From: Caulobacter sp. B11
GTDB lineage: Bacteria; Pseudomonadota; Alphaproteobacteria; Caulobacterales; Caulobacteraceae
Length of the DNA stretch: 5,806 nucleotides
Assembly: GCF_002737765.1 (NCBI RefSeq)
Contig: NZ_PEGG01000317.1
Span: 1 to 5,806, forward strand
Direction: 5' to 3'
This document shows positions 1 to 5,806 of this stretch, piece by piece. How positions within the stretch are numbered: the stretch's first letter is position 1; each line of letters opens with the position of its first letter. Below the pieces are notes generated by a model that saw nothing but the letters and a program-made list of their open reading frames with translations, had not been told where the DNA came from and did no database searches. The position numbers and the translations under genes were made by a program.

Positions 1-368
1 CGCTGAAGACCCTGGGGGCCCGCGCCGTGTCGGGGCGGCGCCTGGTGGTCCTGACCGACATGCTTGAGCTGGGACCTGACACCGAGCGCTTTCACGCCGA
101 GCTGGCGGCGCCGATCGAGGCGGCCCGGGTCGATCTGGTGTTTTGCGCGGGCGTCCACATGAAATCGCTGTGGGACCGGCTTCCGCCGACTCGGCGCGGC
201 GGCTACGCCGAGAACGCTGCGGATCTGTCGACACAGGTCGCGGCGATCGTGCGTCCGGGGGACGTGGTGATGGTCAAGGGGTCGAACGGCTCGCGAGCGG
301 GGACGGTCGCGGCCGCCCTGGCGGCGCTAGGCGCGGGGGACAGGTCTGATGCTGTACTGGCTCTATGA
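1..368 (+). CDS. murF: UDP-N-acetylmuramoyl-tripeptide--D-alanyl-D-alanine ligase MurF, C-terminal part (5' truncated by window edge)
   Basis: This is the last 121 codons of MurF, the cytoplasmic ATP-dependent ligase that adds D-Ala-D-Ala to the UDP-MurNAc-tripeptide, the last soluble step of peptidoglycan precursor synthesis. The frame is open from base 3, so the GTG at 27 is an internal codon and the true start lies before the window. The visible part is the C-terminal Rossmann-like domain shared by Mur ligases. It has [10 protein letters not shown] (bases 45-74), matching the family's 'LGdMLELG' signature, then H-x-[13 protein letters not shown], and VKGSNGSR (273-296), the typical MurF closing motif. 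The amino-acid-binding central domain and the ATP P-loop are outside the window. The stop TGA (366-368) lies inside mraY, giving a 20-bp overlap that suggests translational coupling. Identity is firm from the motifs and from the following mraY. Confidence 0.95.
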   Translation, partial: LKTLGARAVSGRRLVVLTDMLELGPDTERFHAELAAPIEAARVDLVFCAGVHMKSLWDRLPPTRRGGYAENAADLSTQVAAIVRPGDVVMVKGSNGSRAGTVAAALAALGAGDRSDAVLAL

Positions 369-1464
369 ATGGCTTTCGCACGGCGGGCAGGACCATGTCC
401 CCGTGCTCAACCTGCTGAAATATCTGACCTTCCGCACCGGGATGTCGATGCTGACGGCCTATGTCGTCGCCGTCGCCATGGGCTCGCGGTTCATCCGCTG
501 GATGAAGAGCAAGCAGGGCAAGGGCCAGCCGATCCGCACCGACGGCATCGCCCGTCACGTGGTCGAGAAGCAGGGCACGCCGACCATGGGCGGCTTCATG
601 ATCCTGGCCGGCCTGTTCGCCGGCTCGCTGCTGTTCGGCGACCTGAAGAACGTCCATGTCTGGGTGGTCCTGACCATCACCGGCAGCTTCGGGTTCCTGG
701 GCTTCCTCGACGACTACGCCAAGGTCACCAAGCAGACCACGGCCGGCCTCTCCAGCGTTCAAAAGCTGATCGCGCAGTTCGCCATCTCGGCCGTCGCCGC
801 GGTGGTGCTGGTTCTGGTCGAGCGCCAGTCGGTGATGGCCTCGGGCCTTGAGACCTCGCTGGTCTTCCCGATCTTCAAGCAGCTTGTGCTGAACCTGGGC
901 TGGTTCTATGTCGCCTTCGCCGCCTTCACGATCGCCGGCTTCTCCAACGCGGTGAATCTGACCGACGGTCTGGACGGCCTGGCCATCGTGCCGGTGATGA
1001 TCGCCGCCGCGACCTTCGGCCTGATCGCCTACCTGGTCGGTAACTTCAAGTTCGCCGAATATCTTCAGCTGCACGCCGTGCCGGGCGTCGGCGAGCTGGC
1101 GGTGCTGTGCGGCGCGATCATCGGCGGCGGCATGGGCTTCCTCTGGTACAACGCCCCGCCGGCCAAGATCTTCATGGGCGACACCGGCTCCCTGGCCCTC
1201 GGCGGCGCCCTGGGCGCGATCGCGGTCTGCGCCAAGCACGAGCTGGTCCTGGGCATTGTCGGCGGCCTGTTCGTGGCCGAGGCGCTGAGCGTGATGATCC
1301 AGGTCGCTTACTTCAAGAAGACCGGCAAGCGCATCTTCCTGATGGCCCCGATCCACCACCATTTCGAGAAGCTGGGCTGGGCTGAATCCACCGTCGTGAT
1401 CCGCTTCTGGATCGTGGCGATGATGCTGTCCTTCGTCGGCCTCGCCACGCTGAAACTCAGGTAG
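349..1464 (+). CDS. mraY: Phospho-N-acetylmuramoyl-pentapeptide-transferase MraY (lipid I synthase)
   Basis: MraY is an integral inner-membrane enzyme that transfers phospho-MurNAc-pentapeptide from UDP to undecaprenyl phosphate, making lipid I. The 371-residue product has the usual family length and about ten hydrophobic segments. Visible signatures are [10 protein letters not shown] (residues 73-82); the Mg-binding DDYAKVTKQ beginning at D121-D122; [10 protein letters not shown] (203-212); [12 protein letters not shown] (275-286), where D278 corresponds to the third catalytic Asp; and [12 protein letters not shown] (333-344) with its His triad at 336-338. All key residues are present, so the enzyme should be active. 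The ATG at 349 is supported by a purine-rich GGGGGA at 335-340 with 8-nt spacing. The start lies within the end of murF and murD follows 12 bp after the stop, so the gene is in the middle of an operon. Ribosomes ending murF probably help initiate it. Confidence 0.98.
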   Translation: MLYWLYEWLSHGGQDHVPVLNLLKYLTFRTGMSMLTAYVVAVAMGSRFIRWMKSKQGKGQPIRTDGIARHVVEKQGTPTMGGFMILAGLFAGSLLFGDLKNVHVWVVLTITGSFGFLGFLDDYAKVTKQTTAGLSSVQKLIAQFAISAVAAVVLVLVERQSVMASGLETSLVFPIFKQLVLNLGWFYVAFAAFTIAGFSNAVNLTDGLDGLAIVPVMIAAATFGLIAYLVGNFKFAEYLQLHAVPGVGELAVLCGAIIGGGMGFLWYNAPPAKIFMGDTGSLALGGALGAIAVCAKHELVLGIVGGLFVAEALSVMIQVAYFKKTGKRIFLMAPIHHHFEKLGWAESTVVIRFWIVAMMLSFVGLATLKLR

Positions 1465-1476
1465 GGAGCGGCCGCC

Positions 1477-2886
1477 ATGATCCCCGTCCGTGGTTTCGAG
1501 GGCAAGACAGTCGCCGTGTTCGGGTTGGGCCGTACGGGCCTGACCGCGGCGCGCGCCCTGCTGGCCGGCGGGGCCAAGGTGGCGCTGTGGGATGAGAAGG
1601 CCGCCAGCCGCGAGGCCGCCGCCGCCGAGGGCCTGGACGTCGTCGACCTGAGCACGGCCGACTGGAGCGCCTTCGCCGCCCTGATGCTGTCGCCGGGCGT
1701 GCCGCTGACCCATCCCAAGCCGCACTGGACCGTCGACAAGGCCCGCGAGGCCGGGGTCGAGGTGCTGGGCGATGTCGAGCTGTTCGCCCGCACGGTCAAC
1801 GCCGCTCCGGACCACAAGAAGCCCAAGATCGTCGCCATCACGGGCACCAACGGCAAGTCGACCACCACCGCCCTGATCGGCCACATGTTCCGCCACGCGG
1901 GCCGCGACACCCGGGTCGGCGGCAATATCGGCCTGGGCGTTCTGGGCCTGGACGACATGCACGGCGGCGCGGTCTACGTGCTGGAGCTCTCATCCTACCA
2001 GCTGGACCTGACCAGCAGCCTCAAGGCCGACGCCACGGTGCTGCTGAACCTGTCGCCCGACCATCTGGACCGTCACGGCGGCATGGACGGCTATATCGCC
2101 GCCAAGCGCCGGATCTTCCTCAACCAGGGCAAGGGCGACACCGCGATCATCGGCGTCGACGATCCCTGGTGCCAGCAGATCTGCACCGAGATCACCGCCG
2201 CCAACCGCCGCACCATCTGGCCGATCAGCGCCGGCAAAGCCATGGGCCGGGGCGTCTACGCCCTGCAGGGCGTGCTCTATGACGCCACCGGCGAGCGGGT
2301 AACCGAGATGGCCGACCTGCTGCGGGCCAAGAGCCTGCCGGGCCGCCACAACTGGCAAAACGCCTGCGCCGCCTACGCCGCCGCCGTCGCCCTGGGCATC
2401 CCGCCGATGCAGGCCGTCGAGGGGCTGATGAGTTTCCCCGGCCTCGCCCACCGCATGGAGACGGTCGCCAAGATCGGCCGCGTGCGCTTCGTCAATGACA
2501 GCAAGGCCACCAACGCCGACGCCGCGCGCCAGGCGATGAGCAGCTATCCCAAGATCTACTGGATCGCCGGCGGCGTGGCCAAGGCCGGCGGCATCGACGA
2601 CCTGGCCGACCTGTTCCCGCGCGTCGCCGGGGCCTATCTGATCGGCGAGGCGGCGGGCGAGTTTGGCAAGACCCTGGACGGCAAGGCCCCCGTGCGCCAG
2701 TGCGTCTCGATCGAGGTCGCCACCGCGGCGGCCTATGCCGACGCCCTGGACAGCGGCGAGGACGCCATCGTCCTGCTGTCGCCGGCCTGCGCGTCATTCG
2801 ACCAGTTCAGCGACTTCGAGGCGCGGGGCGAGGCGTTCCGGGCGGCGGTCGAGGGGCTGGGACGGATTGGGGTGAAGGCGGGGTAG
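1477..2886 (+). CDS. murD: UDP-N-acetylmuramoyl-L-alanine--D-glutamate ligase MurD
   Basis: MurD is the cytoplasmic ATP-dependent ligase that adds D-glutamate to UDP-MurNAc-L-Ala. The 469 residues show the three-domain Mur ligase plan. The N-terminal UDP-binding Rossmann domain starts with VAVFGLGRTG (12-21). The central ATPase domain has the P-loop GTNGKST (123-129), ELSSYQL (170-176), NLSPDHLDRHG (191-201) and the probable carbamylated lysine K210 in AAKRRIF. The C-terminal domain has GRHNWQN (289-295), HRME (325-328), NDSKATN (340-346) and the D-Glu-binding stretch LLSPACASFDQFSDFEARG (433-451). Nothing essential is missing. AGGGAG at 1463-1468, 8 nt before the ATG, overlaps the mraY stop codon and fixes the start. 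In most dcw clusters ftsW follows murD. Here a convergent foreign-looking gene ends 26 bp downstream, and no clear terminator hairpin lies between the two stops. Confidence 0.98.
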   Translation: MIPVRGFEGKTVAVFGLGRTGLTAARALLAGGAKVALWDEKAASREAAAAEGLDVVDLSTADWSAFAALMLSPGVPLTHPKPHWTVDKAREAGVEVLGDVELFARTVNAAPDHKKPKIVAITGTNGKSTTTALIGHMFRHAGRDTRVGGNIGLGVLGLDDMHGGAVYVLELSSYQLDLTSSLKADATVLLNLSPDHLDRHGGMDGYIAAKRRIFLNQGKGDTAIIGVDDPWCQQICTEITAANRRTIWPISAGKAMGRGVYALQGVLYDATGERVTEMADLLRAKSLPGRHNWQNACAAYAAAVALGIPPMQAVEGLMSFPGLAHRMETVAKIGRVRFVNDSKATNADAARQAMSSYPKIYWIAGGVAKAGGIDDLADLFPRVAGAYLIGEAAGEFGKTLDGKAPVRQCVSIEVATAAAYADALDSGEDAIVLLSPACASFDQFSDFEARGEAFRAAVEGLGRIGVKAG

Positions 2887-2912
2887 AGCATCGACCTATA
2901 AGTTCGCAGCAG

Positions 2913-3551
2913 CTATGGCTTGGAGCGCTTCGGGAGCCATGCTGCTAGTGGATTCTCCGGTGGGTTCGCTATCTCGATCCCAGCTGGACGTAGTCCGCGC
3001 CTTGCGCGGAAGCCTGCGAGATCATACGTCCACGCAAATGACACGGCCAACAGTTCTGCCGCAATTGAACGCAGGCACTCTGGTGTTAACAGCTGTATCT
3101 GCTCGTACTCCATCATTTCAATGAACTGGAGAATGTCGCCGTGACAAACATCGTGGCGTAACTGCACCACAAAAACGTTCTCTTTTGTCTCCAGCTTAGT
3201 ATAAAAATCTTCCTCTCCCGGCCAAGCGAGGCTTTTGATCGGTACTCCGAGTTCTCGCGCCTTGCGCAAAAGGGTGTTACTCAAGTTTTGATACGGCGAG
3301 AGGGTCAGTTCTCCAGCATAATCGGGGTGTAGCTGAGCGACGGTGACTCGAAGGCTGGCTTCGATCCCATTCAATATCGATGAAACTCCTGGAATATATA
3401 GTTCTTGCTCAAGGGCTTGTTGTCCTTGGGTGAAGAACCAATGGAAGGCGGGATTCATCAAATTGCAGGCGAAGTAAGTCCTCCTCGCATGCTCGGTATG
3501 AACTTTGGCGAGGAAGGTGGCCCGCAATTCATCATCGTAGGTCATCTGCAT
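2913..3551 (-). CDS. Orphan hypothetical protein with an Arg-x4-His motif; possible HEPN-like domain
   Basis: I do not recognise this 212-residue protein as a named family. It is cytoplasmic in appearance, with no signal peptide or membrane segment, and is largely helical by composition. Two segments stand out. IPGVSSILNGIEASLRVTV (residues 53-71) is an amphipathic helix with a buried-looking acidic residue, E64. VVQLRHDVCHGDILQF (128-143) holds R132-x4-H137 followed by Gly. An E-bearing helix followed by 'R-polar-x3-HG' is the layout of HEPN RNase-type domains, found in toxins, abortive-infection proteins and other RNA-targeting systems. This assignment is inference from motif layout only. 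Base composition is near 50% GC by eye, against the high GC of its neighbours, and it uses A/T-ending codons, suggesting horizontal acquisition. ATG at 3551 is preferred because TGGA lies 5 nt upstream; a second in-frame ATG at 3545 is possible. It stands alone and converges on murD. Confidence 0.75.
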   Translation of the reverse strand: MQMTYDDELRATFLAKVHTEHARRTYFACNLMNPAFHWFFTQGQQALEQELYIPGVSSILNGIEASLRVTVAQLHPDYAGELTLSPYQNLSNTLLRKARELGVPIKSLAWPGEEDFYTKLETKENVFVVQLRHDVCHGDILQFIEMMEYEQIQLLTPECLRSIAAELLAVSFAWTYDLAGFRARRGLRPAGIEIANPPENPLAAWLPKRSKP

Positions 3552-3712
3552 CGCAATCCATCAAATTCGTAAGCGGGTGATCATTCACTTAGCGACATAT
3601 TTTGGGGTCGACGACCCCTAGCGGGCGGCCGAAGGAGTGGCCGGTCTTTAATCAAGATTGGTATCAGCGGCTGCCAGTTTTGGCCTTATCCGCCAGCGCG
3701 GCCGCACCTCGA
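3552..3712. other. Non-coding leader region of the orphan gene with a small hairpin
   Basis: I see no gene here. A perfect hairpin lies at 3604-3618, with a 6-bp stem GGGGTC/GACCCC and a 3-nt loop. A weaker 5-bp stem CGGCC/GGCCG lies at 3626-3643. On the minus strand both would fall in the upstream region or 5' leader of the orphan gene that starts at 3551. AT-richer patches around 3561-3603 and 3645-3660 could hold its promoter, but I could not find a -35/-10 pair convincing enough to call. Confidence 0.4.
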
Positions 3713-3888
3713 CCCTAAAACCCTTGGTGGAATTGGAGCTCTGGCTGACGGCCTCGTCAAGGATGGCCTCGTCAAGGACGGCCTCGTCAAGGACGGCCTC
3801 TGCGGGGCCGCCGCGGCGCGGCAACGCGAGAGCGTCGTCCTTGACGAGGCCGTCAGCCAGAGCAGGCTCGCCTCCGAGGGTTGCAGGG
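3713..3888. repeat. Foldback (inverted-repeat) element with a perfect 26-bp inner stem
   Basis: The arm at 3738-3763 is exactly complementary to 3838-3863, giving 26 bp without mismatch. Outside it the symmetry continues: 7 non-matching bases on each side, then an 18-bp block (3713-3730 against 3871-3888) that matches at 14 positions and shares the pattern CCCTNNAACCCTNGGNGG. Overall 40 of 51 arm positions pair. The spacer (3764-3837) holds the tandem repeat described separately plus a GC-rich stretch. It could be a small non-autonomous repeat element, a foldback MITE, or the remains of two inverted copies of one repeat. No transposase or clear target-site duplication is visible. It lies upstream of the orphan gene and well downstream of the amidase stop. 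Confidence 0.75.
3747..3800. repeat. 15-bp tandem repeat, 3.6 units, within the foldback left arm
   Basis: The unit GACGGCCTCGTCAAG occurs at 3747-3761, 3762-3776 (one change, C to T at 3764) and 3777-3791, with a partial nine-base unit at 3792-3800. The length is a multiple of three, and on the plus strand it would read Asp-Gly-Leu-Val-Lys repeated, but no supported gene covers it. The first unit belongs to the left arm of the foldback stem. The later units are therefore also complementary to the single right arm, which allows alternative hairpin registers. Confidence 0.85.
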
Positions 3889-3933
3889 CGCGGCCTGGCT
3901 GCTGGACCGTTCTTTCAAAGCACAACCCTATCA

Positions 3934-4070
3934 ACCGTCATTCCCGCCCTTGTGGCGGGAACCCCTGGTTCAGTCCGCACGTGAGGTGTCAGCGAAGTGC
4001 GTGCGCACTTCGCCCCTTGCGCCCCTGCGGCGGATAGAGAGGTTCCCGCCACAAGGGCGGGAATGACGGT
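3934..4070. repeat. Paired REP-like palindromes in inverted orientation (BIME-like)
   Basis: Positions 3934-3963 and 4041-4070 are perfect reverse complements over 30 bp. Each copy starts from a GTCATTCCCGCC-type head and is itself a hairpin: TTCCCGCC (3941-3948), loop CTTGT, GGCGGGAA (3954-3961), mirrored in the second copy. Short GC-rich palindromes with GTCATTCCCGC-like sequence are a common form of repetitive extragenic element in many proteobacteria, and two facing copies make a BIME-type unit. The 77-bp centre carries its own 9-bp hairpin. The location, just after the 3' end of the minus-strand amidase, is typical for REP sequences, which can stabilise mRNA ends or act in termination. 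No REP-associated tyrosine transposase is in the window, so any mobilising enzyme would have to act from elsewhere. Confidence 0.85.
3992..4013. repeat. Central hairpin of the REP-like pair
   Basis: GCGAAGTGC (3992-4000) pairs perfectly with GCACTTCGC (4005-4013) around the 4-nt loop GTGC. It sits near the middle of the spacer between the two 30-bp inverted repeats, so the element can fold as three separate hairpins or as one long cruciform. No T-run follows on either strand, which argues against a classic intrinsic terminator. Confidence 0.7.
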
Positions 4071-4077
4071 GGAGATG

Positions 4078-4099
4078 GGAGGGGCGAGGCGGCCCCTCC
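4078..4099 (-). terminator. Possible 3' hairpin of the amidase transcript
   Basis: GGAGGGGC (4078-4085) and GCCCCTCC (4092-4099) form an 8-bp GC-rich stem with a 6-nt loop, beginning 5 nt past the amidase stop codon on the minus strand. There is no U-tract after it, so it is a weak intrinsic terminator at best. Together with the REP-like hairpins that follow, it may instead protect the mRNA 3' end. Confidence 0.35.
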
Positions 4100-4104
4100 G
4101 CCCC

Positions 4105-5606
4105 CTACGGCGCGACCGTCGGCAGGAACTTCGGTTCGAACCGCTTCATCGTCGCCTGCTCATAGGCATAGCCGAGGTTCAGCAGCAGGGCCTCGCTCCA
4201 GGCGGGGCCGATGAAGCTGATGCCCACCGGCAGGCCGTGGACGTCGCCCATCGGCACGGTCAGGTGGGGATAGCCGGCCACGGCGGGCAGGGTGGTGGCC
4301 GAGCCGCCGTAATTGTCGCCGTTCAGCGGGTCGATGGTCCAGGCCGGCCGGTGGTCGGGGCGATGATCGCCACCGCGCCGGACTGTTTGAGGATCTTGTC
4401 GATACCCTCGGGGCCGGCCAGCCGCTTGGAGTCGGCCAGGGCCTTGATATAGGCCGGATCGGCATAGCCCTTGGTCTTCTCGGCCGCCTCGAAGGTCTCC
4501 TGGCCGAACCATTCGAACTCTTTCGGGGTCGCCTTGTTGAAGGCGATCAGGTCGGCCAGGGTGCGGCTCTTGACCTTGGCCGGATCGGTCGAGGCCAGAT
4601 AGGCGGCCAGGTCGACCTTCAGCTCGGTATAGAGCACCACGCCCTCGGCCTTGCCGATCGGGCCCTCGTCGAAGGTCTTGACCTCGACCAGCCGCGCGCC
4701 CTGGGCGGCCAGGTCCTTCAGGGCCTGTTCGAACACCGCGTCCGTGCCCGGCGAATAGCCGGTGTAGAAGCGGGCGACGGCCAGGGTCACGCCCTTCAGC
4801 GCGTCCTTGTTGAGGCCCTTGGCATAGTCGGTCTTGTGGCTGTCGGCGGCCTTGGTGGCGCTGTCGGCGGGATCGGAGCCGGCGATGGCGGTCAGGATCT
4901 GGGCGGCGTCGGTGACCGTGCGGGTCATCGGGCCGGCGGTGTCCTGGCTGTGGCTGATCGGCACGATGTGGGTGCGCGACACCAGCCCGACCGTGGGCTT
5001 GAGGCCGACCAGGCCGTTGAGCGCGGCCGGGCAGGTGATCGAGCCGTCGGTCTCGGTGCCGATCGCCGCCCAAGCCAGGCCCGCCGCCACCGCCACGCCC
5101 GAGCCGCTGGACGAACCGCAGGCGCTGCGGTCCAGCACATAGGGATTGCGGGCCGTGCCGCCGATGGCGCTCCAGCCGCTGATCGAGTTGTTCGAGCGGA
5201 TATTAGCCCATTCCGACAGGTTGGCCTTGCCCAGGATCACCGCGCCGGCGGCGCGCAGGCGCGCGGCCATTGGGGCGTCGCGACCGCTGATATTGTCCTT
5301 CAGGGCCAGCGAGCCGGCGGTGGTGGCCATCGGATCGGCCGACTCGATATTGTCCTTTAGCAGGATCGGCGCGCCGTGCAGGGGCGAGCGCACCTTGCCG
5401 GCCGCGCGTTCGGCGTCCAGGGCGCGGGCGTCGGCCAGGGCGTTGGGATTGACGGCGATGACGGCGTGCAACTGGTCATTGCGCGCCGCGATGGCCTCGA
5501 CATAGGCCTGGGTCGTCGCCTCGGCGGACGGCGCGCCTTGGGCATGGGCGGCCGTGGCCGTGAGCGCGGCGAGGGCCGCGCCGAGCAGAAGAGCGGTCTT
5601 GGTCAC
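4105..5606 (-). pseudogene. Secreted amidase-signature hydrolase (peptide amidase Pam-like), frameshifted near the C-terminus
   Basis: This is an amidase-signature family serine hydrolase that cleaves amide bonds. A GTG start at 5606 is chosen because it directly opens a signal peptide, VTKTALLLGAALAALTATA with AHA before Q23, and GGGA lies upstream. A longer in-frame ATG at 5672 would bury that signal. Numbering from the GTG, the Lys-cisSer-Ser triad is intact: K84 in LLKDN, S165 in CGSSSGSG, and S189 in GTETDGSI, with the family's 24-residue Ser-Ser spacing. NLSEWAN and SISGWS resemble the bacterial peptide amidase Pam. The frame is lost after IIAPTTG (about residue 420) and would stop after seven unrelated residues, near 4323. 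The expected continuation, PAWTIDPLNGD through LPAVAGYPHLTVPMG to LPTVAP, is intact in another frame and ends at 4105. Restoring one base near 4346 gives a 500-residue protein. A sequencing error or a recent mutation are both possible. Confidence 0.85.
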
Positions 5607-5714
5607 TGAAAGGTCCCGAACTGGGCCGAACGATCCGGCGTTAGCATGGTGTCGGCCCAAACCCTCCCGCATCCTCGGTCCGTCTTGATGCGATCGCGCT
5701 CGAGTCTCGAAGTC

Positions 5715-5806
5715 CTAGATGAACACGGCCACGTTCTGGCGCGCAACGATCAAGGGCGCGCCGTCGGCGTTCCACAGCATCATGCCCTGGGTGGAATAGC
5801 CGTCGC
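5715..5806 (-). CDS. Probable acyl-CoA thioesterase family protein, C-terminal tip (5' end outside window)
   Basis: Only the last 29 full codons before the TAG at 5715-5717 are present. They read DGYSTQGMMLWNADGAP followed by LIVARQNVAVFI. The 'G-x-L/M-W-x-x-DG-x-P/L-x-x-x-x-x-Q' ending is typical of the C-terminal strand pair of TesB/4HBT_3-type hot-dog acyl-CoA thioesterases, which hydrolyse acyl-CoA to free fatty acid and CoA. The fragment is too short to be certain; another hot-dog protein is the main alternative. The frame continues past the window edge. It runs in the same direction as the amidase, whose GTG start is 108 bp downstream. No clear terminator is seen in the gap, so co-transcription is possible. 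Confidence 0.6.
   Translation of the reverse strand, partial: DGYSTQGMMLWNADGAPLIVARQNVAVFI

Noticed and set aside
274..1962. Long open frame of 562 codons on the minus strand across mraY and the start of murD
   Set aside because: It is antisense to two genes with complete family motifs. Its sequence is Gln/His/Asp/Arg-rich low-complexity typical of antisense shadows in high-GC DNA, with no recognisable domain.
2913..3551. Toxin-antitoxin pair of the HEPN-MNT type
   Set aside because: No nucleotidyltransferase or other small partner gene is found on either side, so only a stand-alone HEPN-like candidate can be proposed.
3604..3618. Intrinsic terminator
   Set aside because: The 6-bp stem has no following T-run in either direction, and no gene ends nearby.
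3747..3863. CRISPR-like array
   Set aside because: The repeated units are 15 bp and directly adjacent with no spacers, and no cas genes are present.
3686..3934. 82-codon minus-strand frame across the foldback element
   Set aside because: It is repeat-derived (SLTRPSLTRP), Arg/Pro/Ser-rich, and shows no start signal.
3658..3984. Possible 108-codon gene on the plus strand across the repeats
   Set aside because: It consists of translated tandem repeat and REP sequence (ASSRTASSRT and the like), crosses both repeat elements, and has no ribosome binding site or protein-like composition.
4342..4360. Programmed ribosomal frameshift in the amidase
   Set aside because: There is no slippery heptamer of the X-XXY-YYZ type, no stimulatory structure placed for it, and family members are normally read in a single frame. 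A plain one-base loss explains the data.
4836..5360. 174-codon plus-strand frame opposite the amidase
   Set aside because: It is antisense to the conserved amidase core, with composition typical of a shadow frame and no family motif.

Overview
The window looks like chromosomal DNA from a high-GC alphaproteobacterium. The murF-mraY-murD order, alanine/glycine-rich proteins and heavy G/C third-position use fit Caulobacterales such as Caulobacter or Phenylobacterium. The genus is an inference from protein style, not from a marker gene.

Positions 1-2886 (plus strand) are a piece of the division and cell wall (dcw) cluster. They hold the 3' end of murF, a complete mraY that overlaps murF by 20 bp, and a complete murD 12 bp later. 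MurF completes the cytoplasmic UDP-MurNAc-pentapeptide, MraY moves it onto undecaprenyl phosphate to make lipid I, and MurD acts two steps before MurF by adding D-glutamate. The tight packing indicates one translationally coupled transcript. No promoter for it is visible, so it probably starts upstream of the window.

Positions 2887-4104 look like an accessory islet. Only 26 bp after the murD stop lies the stop of a convergent, clearly lower-GC orphan gene (2913-3551, minus strand). It has no name I can give, but it carries an Arg-x4-His motif and a preceding helix resembling HEPN RNase-type domains. Upstream of it is a 553-bp non-coding stretch with two unrelated inverted-repeat structures. 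One is a foldback element with a perfect 26-bp stem whose left arm has expanded into 15-bp tandem repeats (3713-3888). The other is a pair of REP-like palindromes in perfect 30-bp inverted repetition around a third hairpin (3934-4070).

Positions 4105-5806 (minus strand) carry a secreted, Pam-like amidase-signature hydrolase. It is broken near its C-terminus by one missing base, and the two frames together rebuild a 500-residue protein. Upstream of it is the C-terminal tip of a probable acyl-CoA thioesterase. Neither gene belongs to the dcw pathway, so the usual murD-ftsW-murG continuation is interrupted or displaced here.
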